Origin: Adiantum capillus-veneris
Lineage: Eukaryota > Streptophyta > Polypodiopsida > Polypodiales > Pteridaceae
Length of the DNA stretch: 64,000 nt
Reading direction: 5' to 3'
NCBI GenBank assembly: GCA_014529385.2
Contig: CM043944.1
Span: 72,839,884 to 72,903,883, forward strand
The notes under the pieces are model-generated. The model was not told where the DNA came from. It made no database searches and saw only the letters and a list, made by a program, of their open reading frames with translations. A program made the translations under genes and the position numbers. The stretch's first letter is position 1. Every line of letters begins with the position of its first letter. Of this stretch, positions 22,803-35,443 are shown in pieces.

Positions 22803-24182
22803 TTGAAGTTTCAGAATGGCTCTTCTTTCACGCTGAAGAATGTGAGACATGTTCCCGCAATTACAAAGACCTTGATCAGCACAGGTTTACTTGATGATGC
22901 TCGCTACGTCACCATTTTTGGACAGAACATGTGGAAGATATCCAAGGGTTCTATGACAGTAGCACATGCAGTAAAGTCTAGAGGACTTTACATGATTTAT
23001 GTATCAAATGTCTCTAAAAATGTAATCAATGTAACCGAGCAGCCGAACGTTTCTTTGTGGCATAGCCGGTTAGGAAATATGTCCAAGAAGGGAATGGAAA
23101 TATTGTCTCGTTCTGGTTATTTGCCTGGCTTTTCATTTAATGATTTTGAATTCTGTGAACATTGTCTGTATGGTAAGCAAACACAGCAGCCACATAAGCA
23201 TAGAAGCAGTAGAAGAGATACACAGTTGGAACTTGTTCATAGTGATTTGTGTGGACCTATGCCTAACCTATCTCTAGGGGGAGCTTCTTACTTTATGACA
23301 TTTATAGATGATTACTCGAGGAAAGTATGGGTTTACTTTCTCAAGCACAAGGATGAAGCATTTAGTGTTTTCAAAACGTTTGTGACACTTGTGGAGAATC
23401 AGAGTGGCAAGAAGCTTAAATGCTTACGCACTGACAATGGTGGAGAGTATGTTTCAAAGGCCTTTCAGGACTATTGTGAGTCAAAAGGTATAAAACGTGA
23501 ACTTAATGCTCCTTACAATCCTCCTCAAAATGGTGTTGCTGAGAGGATGAATAGGACCATACAAGAGAAGGTCAGAAGTATGTTGTCTAATGCACAGCTG
23601 CCAAATGGGTTTTGGGTTGAAGCTGTATCAACAGCTGTTCATCTTGTAAATAGATCTCCTAGCAAGGTTTTGCATAAGGATTCAGTGCCAGAGATGGTAT
23701 GGTGAGGCAAAATGCCCTCATACAAGCATCTCAGAGTCTTTGGCTGTGAGGCATATACTCACGTTCAAAAGGAATTTAGGAATAAACTTGAGCCAAAGAG
23801 TAGAAAGTGCATCTTTCTAGGCTATGGTAATTCTGGTGGGATGGGGTACAGACTTTGGGATCCCGAATCCAGAAAGGTTGTCCACAACAATGATGTTCAC
23901 TTTAATGAATCCAAATATCATTCTAAACCAGAGAGGGTTGAGGAGATTAGAAGAGTTGTCTTCCAAGAAGATGGACCTGCAGGTGCAAGACAAAATGTCA
24001 CGGCTCAAGAGGAGCAAGGACAGGATAGAGTGGAACCACAGGTTGTGGCTGAGCCTGAGCCACCTATTGTGCGTAGATCTGGACGTGTCACGCGACCTCC
24101 TGATAGGTTTGTTCCATCTATGAACTATGTCATGTTAACTGATTGCAATGAGCCTTCATGTTACAAGGAAGCATGCAAATGA
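22803..24182 (+). pseudogene. Copia integrase segment
   Basis: It continues the same frame. GAG-pre-integrase and zinc-finger features (LWHSRLGNMSKKGM, CEHCLYGKQ) are followed by the DDE core: HSDLCGPM, LRTDNGGEY and NGVAERMNRT give the three catalytic residues. The copia C-terminal motif is present (FGCEAYTHVQKE, KCIFLGYG, YRLWDP), then an RRSGRVTRPP linker. TGA at 23703 (CGA expected) and TGA at 24180 interrupt it; a frameshift near 24180 passes the reading frame to the RT start. Confidence 0.88.
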
Positions 24183-24306
24183 AGGACTCTAGAAATTGGC
24201 AATTGGCCATGCAGTCAAAGATGACAGCTCTGCATAAAAACAAGACATGGAAGCTAGTTAGATTACCACGAGGCAAAAAGGCTCTACCTTGTAAATGGGT
24301 TTACAG
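24158..24306 (+). pseudogene. Copia reverse transcriptase, first fragment
   Basis: DSRNWQLAMQSKMTALHKN-x-TWKLV and KKALPCKWVY match the start of copia RT (W-x-x-AM-x-x-E-x-x-AL-x-x-N-x-TW ... KWV(Y/F)). The frame differs from the integrase frame, so one indel lies just upstream. It is cut at GGGTTTACAG by the solo LTR and resumes at 26950. Confidence 0.85.
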
Positions 24307-26611
24307 TGATAGCCGTTTTTCAGCTCTCCATAATTGCCATAATAAGTTACTCCACCCTACCAAATTCACCCAAACGCTATGGCTATCCCTACCATTTCAC
24401 TGTACATAGGCGTGTGTGAGTTAGGGGGCTTTTCCCAAATCTTCTTAAAAACCCTCAGCTAGCTAGTCACTGGGCTAGTTGAGCCAAAAAAATAAAAAAA
24501 TAAAAGTATATTATGGCCTCTTTGTGTGTAAATATTTCATTGTATATATGGCCTAAATATAGGGATTTTTTATAATTATTTTGGTATTTTATTTAAATAT
24601 TTCTACTTAGGTGTGTGTTTTATTAAACCTATGTACACCTTCTTTCATCCTCTTACACCATAATTATATTTTTTGCCAATATGTACATACTCTAACCTCA
24701 TATTTTTTCTTTATACAAATCACTCCCACATTTTCATCCTCACCCTCGTGAAAACAAAAAATTGATTTCTACTCATTGGTTACGTTTATTATATTATTTA
24801 CTTGCATACCTTTTCCTCTTTCACCCAAAATAATTCAAGGAGGGACCATATCATATGATTCCAATATCTTTCCATATCCATAACTCCTCCATATTTTTAT
24901 TATTATTTTTACTCATTATTCTAACACCATGTGCTCATTGAGCTAAAGTCCATGAATAGTCCATACACTAGTCCCACCATGTATATATTTCTTTATTCAC
25001 CAATAATCCTCCTCCATGCATGGGTCAAGGGTAACTTGGATGCTTTGTATTATAATATGACAAAGGAGGGGCTCACTCTTGGATGCATTGTACAAATTCA
25101 ACAAAGGAGGGGGCCACTAAAAGACTTTTGCAGGCATAAAAACATGCTTTTTGGTGAGAATTTTGGCACCTATCTCCACTCCGAATTTGGTGCAGGGGTC
25201 AAAAGAGAAAATTTATCCCACGCTCTAAATAATCACCTCAAATTTTTTCATGATTTTTGAAGCTACCAGCGGTGCGTTATGATTTTTTGAGTGGACCCCA
25301 GTCTGCCCACTTTTCTCACAAGTAGCCCTTAGTCTTCTCTCACCCTTCCACACACCTACTCACTCTTACACATCCCTCCCTCTCCTTCCCTCACTCAAAC
25401 CTGCAATTTCCATGGCTTCTCCCACCCTCTTCACCATTACCCTTCTCTCTCATCCCTATAGTTCTTTTATGAACCTCTACATACATACACCCTCTCCATG
25501 TCTCTCTCTATTGCTTCTATGTTACAATTTCAATTACCTCTCCTAAAAATATCTAAAATTCAGCATCTTAACCATGATAACTTCTGCAAATTGAGGATTT
25601 TTCATCAACAAATACTCTTTTCATCGTGGTGGTCAACCATGGCGGCGGCGTAAAGAAGCGAAGAAGAAGAAGAAGACCAACAGTCATTTTTTCCACAATC
25701 TACACAAGGGTGAGTTCAAGCTTCTTCAAAGCTTCACCATTTCAATGATTCTCTTTTAATTCACCCCTCTTCCTTCATCAAATCAACTCATCCTACACAT
25801 TGTAAATGTATCACTAACAATTCTAGTGATTATTACCACTAACAACTAACTTCTCTTGTAAAAATGCACCCACACTATCAACATATGGAGTAGGCAACCG
25901 CACAAGTAAACCAAATTCACTCACTCCCATGGAAGTTTCTCTCCTTTCACCACATCAATAATTCTCTTACTCGAGCCCACATCCATGTGACTCAAGAGAA
26001 AAGAGAGACCCCATTATCATTTGAAATTCATAAAAATTCATAATCCTTGATCTTTCCTAATAAAATTGATTAGGTTTAATCCTAATCAAGGCTTCTAAAA
26101 CCTATAAACAGAACCCATTCCTCCTTGTAAAAGACATCACTATACCATTCCACACTAGATTGAGCGTACCACACGCCAATTCTATCTTGGTTGTAAAGAG
26201 AGAGTAAGCTTTCTATACACCATCACCTTGGTGCATAGAAAAGCTTGAGCTAGTTTGAGTGAGTGCGAGTAGAAGATATTCTTCCTACCATTGTTGTATC
26301 TACCCCAACATCAATGAATTGGTAGTTTTGGGTGCAATTCATGTCCAAAGGCTCACGCTTCTCCTCCAATTTGGCTTGGAAAACTCATTCAGCTTCATAA
26401 GGTGACTTGTTTCATTGAAGGTTGTTGTTTTGTTGCTTGTGATTCATTGGCTATTGTTTGGCTACCATTGTAAGAGGGTGGATGGTGAGAGGGCTCCCAT
26501 AACCCTAAGACAATGTGCTAGTGATGCTATAACCAAATCTTGTCACTTGATTCCGCAAGATCTAAGTTCCTTTTTGTGCAAAATATAAAGTTGAAGCTAA
26601 GTTGTACACCA

Positions 26612-26690
<79 letters not shown>

Positions 26691-26949
26691 TTTTAGTGTG
26701 TGAGAGTGTTCCATTGGTGTTAGGGTTAGTGTAAATTCCTTGCTTGTTTGTGGGTTGCTCTAACGATTCTCCTCTTTTGCGTCCTAGTTCGCTCTTAAAC
26801 TAGGTGGTGCCCCTTGTGTAGTTGGGATTTGGCTGTGGGTTTGTTGTTTTGGTTTGTGTTGTGTTGTGCCCCAGCCCCATTGAGCATCACGGGAGCCTTG
26901 AAGGGTGTCTAGAGGTTGCTCTTCTTGTTGCCCGCCCCGGACCGCCTCA
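24307..26949 (-). mobile_element. Solo LTR of the Tat-like gypsy family, inverted
   Basis: It starts TGATAGCCGTTTTT and ends GCCCCGGACCGCCTCA, the reverse complement of both LTRs of the 27416-39723 element along its whole 2,643 bp. The flanks share the 4-bp copy ACAG (24303-24306 and 26950-26953), and removing the LTR plus one copy restores the copia RT frame (KWVYRYKIT). No internal region is left, so it arose by LTR-LTR recombination. It carries a long (CT)n run near one end. Confidence 0.9.
26614..26687. repeat. (CT)n microsatellite in the solo LTR
   Basis: About 74 bp of uninterrupted CT dinucleotides. The two LTRs of the full element have shorter GA runs at the corresponding place (27677-27711 and 37320-37348), showing expansion or contraction after insertion. 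Confidence 0.95.
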
Positions 26950-27415
26950 ACAGGTATAAGATCACCGCTCATGATAGTCAGCTAAAGTACAAAGCAAGGC
27001 TTGTTGCCACGGGCTTTAAGCAAGAACAAGGCATTGACTTTGATGAAGTCTTCTCTCCGGTGGTCAAGATGACTACATTGAGATGCTTTCTTGCATTGGT
27101 TGCCATATTAGATTTGGTGTTGCACCAAATGGATGTCAAGACAGCGTTCTTGCATGGTGATTTAGATGTGGAAATTTACATGCAGTAGCCAGAAGGGTTT
27201 GTTGAGAAAGGCAAGGAAGATTGGGTATGCCAGTTGTTAAAGAGTCTTTATGGCTTAAAACAATCACCGAGGGCATGGTACCATAAATTCCACAAGTTTA
27301 TTCTTTCTCAAGGCTACAAACGTAGTGAGTTCGATCATTGTCTATATACAAAGAAGGCTAAGGATGGCAGTTGGCTGATCCTTATTTTGTATGTGGATGA
27401 CATGTTGATTGCTGG
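26950..27415 (+). pseudogene. Copia reverse transcriptase, middle fragment
   Basis: LKYKARLVATGFKQEQGIDF, FSPVVKMTTLRCFLAL, QMDVKTAFLHGDL and VCQLLKSLYGLKQSPRAWY are the canonical copia RT blocks; the catalytic LYVDDML follows just before the break. One TAG (27187-27189) stands where CAG (Q) is expected in MQQPEGF. It is cut at GATTGCTGG by the full gypsy element. Confidence 0.9.
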
Positions 27416-27677
27416 TGAGGCGGTCCGGGGCGGGCAACAAGAAGAGCAACCTCTAGACAACCTTCAAGCCTCCCGTGCTGCTCAATGGGGCTCGGGCACA
27501 ACACAACACAAACCAAAACAACAAACCCACAACCAAATCCCAACTACACAAGGGGCACCACCTAGTTTAAGAGCGAACTAGGACGCAAAAGAGGAGAATC
27601 GTTAGAGCAACCCACAAACAAGCAAGGAATTTACACTTACCCTAACACCAATGGAACACTCTCACACACTAAAACAC

Positions 27678-27709
<32 letters not shown>

Positions 27710-30086
27710 GTGCTCGGGCTGCTGTGAAACCTATCGGCAATGATCAAGCAAACACAATTATATATTTAAGAAAGAGAGAAAGGGGGAGGGGGTGCTTGTT
27801 GCATTAATACCTTCTTACAAATCTGTCATGACAAATCAAAGTGAGATTAGTATTTTTTCAACATAGCTTGCGTAAATTTCACCACAACACATCACAAGAA
27901 AAGCCACCCCAATCACTGTCTTAAGGCCAGGGGAGTCCTCTCCACCCTGTCGCCCTCTTACAGCATGTGGGATTTATGGCTAGATTGATGTCAACACCAA
28001 AGACAAGCTATCAAGAACTTTAAAAAAAAAACAACAAGACACTTACGCATCATTGTTGTCCATTACTTCATGTTGGAAGGGAGACAAAGTATCCAAGCTT
28101 AGTCCAAATCCACCCTCCTTGATTCAACAAATGTTGGGCTTACACTAGTAGGAGAAATGATAGATTTCCTACTCTCAATTGAATTATCACTCTCTCTCTT
28201 ACAATGGCATAGAGTTCCCTTGCTAATCCCCTATTACAACACATGCACATGCATAAGACAATGAGCTTCCACTCAAGAGCTCCTTCTAGAGAGGTTGAGC
28301 TTGGCTTCTCAAGCTATAGCATAGTGCTCTTGCTTATGGCTCCCCCTTTTTGTGCTAGTACACCCTCCTTTTATAGAAATTTTGAAGGCTAGGGTTACTC
28401 CTCTAACCATGGTTGGATTAGATTTTCAGCAATTTATCTAATTTTTTTTGCTTGGAATTATCAAGAAGTTGGTGGGGAAAGAGAGATGAGAGAAATGGAG
28501 GTGATAGGACTTTTCATAGTGGGTTAGTGTTAGTAGATTTAGTATTAATGTACAAATGGAATTGGATATTTACAATGGGAGTATCCATGTAGGATACAAA
28601 TAAGGAACAAAAACTCTTAAGAGGTAAGAAAAGGTGGATTTCTTACAAGGTTGATGCTCCAAGTGTCTTGAGTAGGGTCAATTTTGACGCTTGTTGACGG
28701 TCCACTAGCTTTGACGGTACATTTTTTCTCCACTCTTGACCTTCCTTGAGAGACAAGGAAATTGAAGCTGAGTAATCAACCACCATGATGCTGTCTTTTA
28801 AGAGAAGAGGCTGAATTTTGTGGTTTTTTTGAAAGATATGGGTAATTTGGAGGAGGAAAAATGAGACTAGGTGGTCAATTTTGGAATGGAATTGTGTGTG
28901 GGAGGTATGAGTTCACCATGGTTTCTCTTATTCTTCAAGGTTGAGGAGAAGGTGAGTAGGGTGCAGAGAGGAGTGGTGAGAGAGGTGGGGATGATGAGTG
29001 GAGAAGTGTGTGTGAAAGAGGAAAATGATAAAGTGGAAGAGAGAGTGTGGCTGTATAGCATGGGAAAACTGGGGTCCACTAATAAAATCATAGCTCACAG
29101 CTCGTAGCTCAAAAAAAGATGAAAAAATTTGAGGCAAAATTTCAGCCCACGAGCTACAACTTTTGTTTGTATCACCTTTTCAAATTCGGAGAGCAAGTGA
29201 ACTTTAAAAATTCAGCAAAACCGACCGTTTTTTTCCACTGCACAAGGTCCTTGTGGGGTTCTTCTTTGGATGATTCTTTTGAATACCTCCAAGAGTGAGC
29301 CCTCCATAGTGCATGTATGCATGCCACCTACCCTTGACCTTATTTGGTAGGTCTATAATTGAAGATATTGTTGAGATTATGATATAAGTGAATAGTACAA
29401 CTAAGAAAATCAAATATTGAGGGGTCTAAAAAATATGTACATGTCAAATATAAATAATATAAGTGGAAAAAAATATAAAGGGGTCAAAAGAAATCTCTCT
29501 CATTATGAGGCTACCATAAAAAGATAAATATTTTTGGTGTTCTAATTTTTTAGAAAAAAACAAAATAGATGTAGGAAGGGAAAAATCACAATAGTGAAAA
29601 AATATACACATAAATAAAACTAGTTTTTTTGGATTTTTGTTGGGGTGGAGTTACACCAAATATAAGAGAAGCTTACATGAACATATTTCTATATGGAATA
29701 AAGAGTATGAAAAATGGTAAGAAAAAATTGTGGTAATGGTGAGACAATGTACAGAGCATAAATAACACACACCTAGGTAGAAATATTTAAATAAATACCA
29801 AAATAATTATGAAAAAATCTTTTATTTAGGCCCTATATATAAAGAAATATTTACATATGCATGGGCCATAATATACTTATTTTTATTTTTTTATTTTATT
29901 TTTTTGGCTCAACTAGCCCAATGACTAGCTAATTGAGGGTTTTTTAAGAAGATATGGGAAAAGTCCCGTGACTCACGCACGCCTATGTACAGTGAAATGG
30001 TAGGGATAGCCACAGTGTTTGGGTGATTTTGGTAGGGTGAGGTAACTCACTGTGGCAATTACAAAGAGCCGAAAAAACGGCTATCA
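27416..30086 (-). repeat. Tat-like gypsy 3' LTR
   Basis: 2,671 bp, matching 37057-39723 throughout with few differences. A purine-rich stretch (read on the minus strand, CAGGGGGAGGGCTAA) directly precedes it and is the likely polypurine tract. Short open frames in both directions (for example near 28870-29130) are shadows present in both LTRs. Confidence 0.92.
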
Positions 30087-30114
30087 TTAGCCCTCCCCCT
30101 GGATGATGGTATAT

Positions 30115-32619
30115 TCATGTACCATCATAGAGCATCTTTTCCAAAGAGAGTGCTTCAGAGTCCTTGACGAGATTTTCATTGTTTGGCCCCTCAGAATTTT
30201 GGCTGGAGTTACACTCATGCTTCATGTAACAATACTTACATGAGACAGTGGCCTTTTGACAGATCTTTGGTAGATCCTTGGGTAGAAGGCGACTCAAATA
30301 GGGCTTCGAGCGATACCCGTTTACTTTCCTGGAGTGCTCTTTACCATTCAAGTCCATAAGCTGATAGTAACTTGAATTGAAAGTCTTCTTGACTATATAT
30401 GGACCTTGCCATCTTGTTTCAAATTTGGCATCAAAACGATTATCGAGTCAATTGTCATACCTTAGCACAAGATCTCCTTCATTGATGCCTTTGTCCTTCA
30501 GTTTCTTGTCAAGCTTCTCCTTTGTCTGTGTGGCTTTCCTCTTATAGCACTCGTATGCTGCTTCTCTTTTCCACTCAAGCTCAGCTAAGGTAAGAAGTCG
30601 ATCCATCCATGCTTCTTGATCATCTTGTGTTGATTTGCCATGAAGTCGCATTGTTGGAATGTTTAGCTCAATTGGCTGTAAAGCCTCTTGACCATAGACC
30701 AAGTGAAATGGTGTGAACTCCGTGGCTTCCCTATATGTGGTTCGATATGCCCACAAGGCACCATCCAAGAAGTCATCCCACCACTTTGTCTTGTTTTTCA
30801 CCATCTTTCTAATGATGCCTGCAATGACACCATTAGCTTTTTCTACCAAACTATTTGATTGGGGATAGTAGGGTGTACTGTGACGATGTAGAATGTGAAG
30901 TTCTTCACAGACTTCTGTGAGCAATCCCTTTCTAAACCCTGGACCATTATCAGAAACAATCTCCAAAGGTGTGCCAAATCTACAACAAATGTGAGTGTAG
31001 ACGAATTTGCTCACTGTCTTCTCATTTACCTTTGCCACACTTTGTGCTTCCACCCACCTAGTCATATAGTCTACAGCCACTAGAATGTAGAGTTTACCAT
31101 TTTTTGTCCTAGGCAGAGGACCCATAGCATCAATGCCCCACTTTTCAAACGGTCCATTTGCAAGCACGATTTGCCTTGGACCATAAACCAATCTTCTATT
31201 CCCATTTACCTGACAATTGTGACAACTTTTACACCAATGTTGGACATCCACATGCAGACTTGGCCAAACATACCCCGCAAGCAAAATCTTCTTCACAGTT
31301 AATTCTTGGGCAAAATAACCACCACATGCTTCTTCATGCAAAACTTTTAGAATGGCTGGAATTTCCTCAATAGTCGGTACTCTTCTGCATACTTGATCCC
31401 TCCCTCTTTGATAGAGGGAGCCTTCTAGGAAGAGATATGCGCTTGCCTTCTTCATGAGTCTCCTCTTCTGAGCCTTCGTGAAGTCTTGTGGAAACTCGCC
31501 CTCCAAAATGTAGCTAATAATGGGAGTCAATGACTCCAATCCCTGGTATCTCGGTTGCTTGACAGTTGCTGCCACCATGATGACCTGCACTTCTTTCTCA
31601 ACACATGTAACTACTTGCTGTGCAAGTAAATCGGCATCTTCATTCTGTTTCCTAGGAATATGATATAGTTGCACTTCTTCAAATTGATTAAACAATCTAC
31701 GAATGGCATGAACTTTTGTCCGTCAGCTTTCATTCTTGCATGCCCAAATGCCTAAAATCTGTTTAACAATGAGAAGTGCATCTCCGTTTACCATGAGGCG
31801 TTGTATCCCTTGGCCAATGCACATCTTCAAACCATGAATTAGTGTGTCGTATTCTGCTTCATTGTTGCTAGCTGAACTTGGTAGATTGAACTTCTCTTTC
31901 ATGACCACCTCTCCACTTGGGTTGAGCAACACTAGCCCTCCCCCTGCTTTCCCTGTGGCTCGTCGAAAAGCTCCATCAAAGAACAAGGTAAAAGCATTGG
32001 GAATACTTTTTGGTGGTGGTAATGGTAGGGTCTTTACTTCAGGCACCTTAATCTCCTTTTCTTGCACCCTATAAGTGAGAATCCCTGCCAATTGTGCACG
32101 CACACTATCTTCTACCTTGAAAGAGTATTGAAACTCTTGCAACTCCATAATCCACTTTGAGATCCTAGTACTAAGATTCATTTGAGATGACACCCAAGGG
32201 AACAAATTTTCTGCATTGAGAATTACAAAAGGTTTTGGTAGTAGGTAGGATCTAAACTTTCTCACCGCAAACATGAGAGAAAGCATCATGAGTTCTGCTT
32301 ATGTGTAGTCTCTCTCCAAAGCATTCATGACCCTACTAGCAAAGTAGATGGGTCGCATCCTTGTACTGTGGGGATCTTGTTGTAGCAACACAGCACCAAT
32401 TGTTTCCCTTCCAACACTAGAGCTAACAAAGAATGTGTACTCCCAACAAGGAGGCATGAGTGTTGGTAGCTCTGACAAAATGACTTTAATGTTACAAAAA
32501 TACTCTTCAAGCTCACCAGACCATGCAAATTCTACTTGTTGTGTCAACTTTTGCAAAGGATGAATCAACTCCGAGGCTAAGTGAATAAAGCGTGACATAT
32601 ACTTCACTTTTTGAATGAA
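30115..32619 (-). pseudogene. Tat-like pol: RNase H, second RNase H and integrase
   Basis: It continues the frame of 32620-35394 and ends at 30115, 28 bp from the 3' LTR. In order: RT RNase H remnant (RETIGAVLLQQD, PIYFASR), a second archaeal-type RNase H (LFFDGAFRRATGKAGGGLVL, NNEAEYDTLIHGL, VNGDALLIVKQI), integrase zinc finger (CKSCHNCQVNG), integrase core (WGIDAMGPLPR, VSDNGPGF, NSLVEKANGVI) and C-terminal region. Stops at about 32620 (TGA), 32300 (TAA), 31720 (TGA) and 30445 (TGA) all fit C-to-T changes in CGA or CAA. Integrase would insert the cDNA. Confidence 0.88.
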
Positions 32620-35394
32620 TCATATGACCTCTTTGAGATTCTTGGGTGAGGGGAGCTCAATAAGAGCCTTTGCCTTTGAAGGATCCACCTCAATGCCTTT
32701 ATAGGAAACCTTGTGACCAAGCAAGATCAATTCATCCTCAGCTATGTGACACTTGTCGGGGGTGAGTTGACCTCCCATGTCATAGAGCTTCTTTAAACCT
32801 TCTTCTACCCTTTGTAGATGCAATGATTTTGAGCTATAAATGCAAAAATCATCAATAAAAACCCTAATGGACTTTCCAAAGAATGCTTGAAACACCATGT
32901 TCATGAAGCGTTGGAAAGTTGCAGGAGCATTTGTCAGGCCAAATGGCATGACTCTAAAAGCATAACAACCCCAAGGAGTGATAAAGGTTGTTTTCAATTG
33001 ATCCTCCAATGCAATCCCTATTTGAAAGTAACCTGAGTAACCATCGCATACAGTGTACTTCTCATGACCAGCTACCTCATTTAGTATCTCATCCTGAAAT
33101 GGGAGGGGAAAGTGATCTCTTTTTTTTGCCTCATTGAGGGGACGGTAATCCACACACACCCTCCACTTGCCATTTTTCTTAGGAGTGACAACAACAGGAG
33201 AGACCCACTCTGAATTCTCCACTGGATAAATGAAACCTGCTGCCAGAAGCTTTCTTACCTCCTTGAGTAGAGCCTGTTCCTTTATAACTCCTAGCCTTCG
33301 TAGCTTCTGAGCTTTAGGTGTGGCCTCAGGCTTTAACTCAATCTTGTGTTGAACAACATCTACCCCACGCACGTCGGTGTAGTCTTTAGCAAAAAGCCTA
33401 GGAAACTTCCTTAGCACACATTTGAACTCCTCTCTTTCATCCTTTGTAAGTGTTGTTGATAGCATACCTTCCAGCATCCCTTCATCTTGAACACCTTCGT
33501 TCTCTTGAGGACCTACCTCCTCCAAGCCTTGACAAGAGGTCTCTTGGTTGCTTGGCTTAAACCTTACCCCCATGACTTCGATGGAAGACTTCTCTTCAGT
33601 AATGCTGCCGCTTCTTTCTTCTTCTGAAGTGCTATCGGTCCAACCTTCTTCCATCTCACTTTGAGATGATTCTTCATGGAGCTCCTCTTGGAGTTGCTTC
33701 TTCATGTCAAAGACAACCTTCTTATGATTGTCATTCCTGCAAATTAATTTCCCACTCTCCCAATCCTGCAAAGCTCGCATTTTCATTAGCCATGGTCTTC
33801 CTAGGATAAATGGGTAACCATTTCCCTTGGTAGACATGACATAGAAATCCACTGCCTTCTTAATGCCAAAGGCCTCCACAAAAACATTTTTACAAATGCC
33901 TACGCACCTAGCCTTGCTATTGTTTGCCATTTTCACTTTGATTTCAGGTGTCTCATGGATGTGCATGCCTAGTCTTTGCATGAGCCCTTCTGTCATAATG
34001 CAAATTTGTGCACCCCCATCCACTAGACCTTTCCTAACCAATTTTCCTTTTATGTAACAATCTAGCACAGGTGTAATATCCTCGTTCATTTCAGCATGTG
34101 CAATTTTTACAACAGGAAAACTATCTTTTACCTTTCTCCTAGTGCTAACTGCCTTTGTTAAATCCCTCCTAACTTGTGGGCATAATGCAAGAAACTGAGG
34201 CCATGAGATATCAGGACCCTTACCTCGCATGTCTTCCAACAGGTTGTATGGAGCCATACCATGTCCAAGAGGGAAGTCTTGGAGATTGATATGACGTCGA
34301 GTCCTCTTAGCTTCCTTGGTCTCCTTTGCCTTCTTGCCTTGTCCATGGTCACTCTGTGATGGGACACCCTCTTTCTCTTTACCTTTTCCTCGGCCACGCT
34401 TAATGACATTTGCTTCCATGTCAACCTCATTTGAGTTTGTCACCTCTACCACATGCACATTTGGATCTGGCAAAGGTGGAACTCCTTCTACCCCTTGTGG
34501 AGGTGGTCTTGGTCCATTTGGTCTTTGTAGAAGCCTTGGTTGTTGACAAGTTCTTTCACCTGCATTCATCACTGGGTAATTCAAGTTCGGTCTCCCTGGC
34601 TCCCCACGGGGCCAAGGACAATTATACATCCCATGTCCAGACTCTCCGCAATTCCAACATTGCAAGACTCTCCTAGGTCGTGGATCTCGCTCTTCAGACT
34701 TCTTTGCTTGTCCCTTTGCACCTACAGCTTGTGCAAGGTGAATTGACAGGCTGCTTAAAGATTCGTTTAAATTCTCAATTACTTTCGTCGTTACCTCAGG
34801 AAGCTCCCTCGATGTTGATGCTTGTGACTTACCTTTGGGTCTAAGACCTTCTATTGGAACCTCTCCCCTTAAGCACTTGAGTTTCCTATATTTCTCAGCA
34901 GCCCTAGTTTCAGCTGCATCAAAAGTAGTAGGTGCACCCGCCTCAACTTTTACCTTAAGGTCAGGAAAGAGTCCGGCTATGAACCTCTCCTTCTTTAAAA
35001 ATTCTGCACCATCACCAGGGTTAGCAACATTTAGTATCCATAGAGCCCAAAGACGTAGAAACTCTTGCTTGTACAAGTAGTAGTCATCTAAGTCTTTTTG
35101 CTTATGAGAAACAATGTCTTGCCATAGTTTTTGAGTGTTTTGGGGATCAAAGAAGTATCTCTTAAAACGATTCAAAACTTCTGTGTAATTCCCCTTAACT
35201 TCCTCAGGCAAGGAGTCAAACCAAGTACTAGCATCTTTCCTAAGGACCACTTCAAACATTTCTACACGTTCTTGATCGGTTACTATCCTCTTGATACGGC
35301 AAGACATCTTGAAATTTGCTAAAAATAATTCTGCATCCTCTCCAGGCTCTCCAAAGAAAAGAGGATATCCATACATTTGGCGTTGGCTCTCCAT
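32620..35394 (-). CDS. Tat-like Gag-protease-reverse transcriptase, 924 residues
   Basis: Open from ATG at 35394. Gag-type retrotransposon capsid pattern at about 10-190 (ERVEMFEVVLRKDASTWF, WQDIVSHKQKDLDDYY), zinc knuckle CWNCGESGHGMYNC at about 245-258, then a basic linker. The aspartic protease has KGLVDGGAQICIMTEG, so DGGA rather than the usual D(S/T)GA. RT blocks follow: VCVDYRPLN, GYFQI, MPFGLTNAPATFQR and the catalytic VFIDDF near residue 850. It ends in a TGA where the frame simply continues into the RNase H region, so this is the N-terminal part of one interrupted polyprotein. Confidence 0.9.
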   Translation of the reverse strand: MESQRQMYGYPLFFGEPGEDAELFLANFKMSCRIKRIVTDQERVEMFEVVLRKDASTWFDSLPEEVKGNYTEVLNRFKRYFFDPQNTQKLWQDIVSHKQKDLDDYYLYKQEFLRLWALWILNVANPGDGAEFLKKERFIAGLFPDLKVKVEAGAPTTFDAAETRAAEKYRKLKCLRGEVPIEGLRPKGKSQASTSRELPEVTTKVIENLNESLSSLSIHLAQAVGAKGQAKKSEERDPRPRRVLQCWNCGESGHGMYNCPWPRGEPGRPNLNYPVMNAGERTCQQPRLLQRPNGPRPPPQGVEGVPPLPDPNVHVVEVTNSNEVDMEANVIKRGRGKGKEKEGVPSQSDHGQGKKAKETKEAKRTRRHINLQDFPLGHGMAPYNLLEDMRGKGPDISWPQFLALCPQVRRDLTKAVSTRRKVKDSFPVVKIAHAEMNEDITPVLDCYIKGKLVRKGLVDGGAQICIMTEGLMQRLGMHIHETPEIKVKMANNSKARCVGICKNVFVEAFGIKKAVDFYVMSTKGNGYPFILGRPWLMKMRALQDWESGKLICRNDNHKKVVFDMKKQLQEELHEESSQSEMEEGWTDSTSEEERSGSITEEKSSIEVMGVRFKPSNQETSCQGLEEVGPQENEGVQDEGMLEGMLSTTLTKDEREEFKCVLRKFPRLFAKDYTDVRGVDVVQHKIELKPEATPKAQKLRRLGVIKEQALLKEVRKLLAAGFIYPVENSEWVSPVVVTPKKNGKWRVCVDYRPLNEAKKRDHFPLPFQDEILNEVAGHEKYTVCDGYSGYFQIGIALEDQLKTTFITPWGCYAFRVMPFGLTNAPATFQRFMNMVFQAFFGKSIRVFIDDFCIYSSKSLHLQRVEEGLKKLYDMGGQLTPDKCHIAEDELILLGHKVSYKGIEVDPSKAKALIELPSPKNLKEVI

Positions 35395-35443
35395 TATTAT
35401 GAAAGATTACAACACGAGTTACAATACGGGATACAATAGAGGT

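Noticed and set aside
26540-26734. Open frame rich in Leu-Ser
   Set aside because: It is the (CT)n microsatellite in the solo LTR.
28867-29137. Overlapping small ORFs repeated at 38504-38774
   Set aside because: They lie inside the two LTRs and appear in both strands; repetition is due to the LTRs, not to a gene family.
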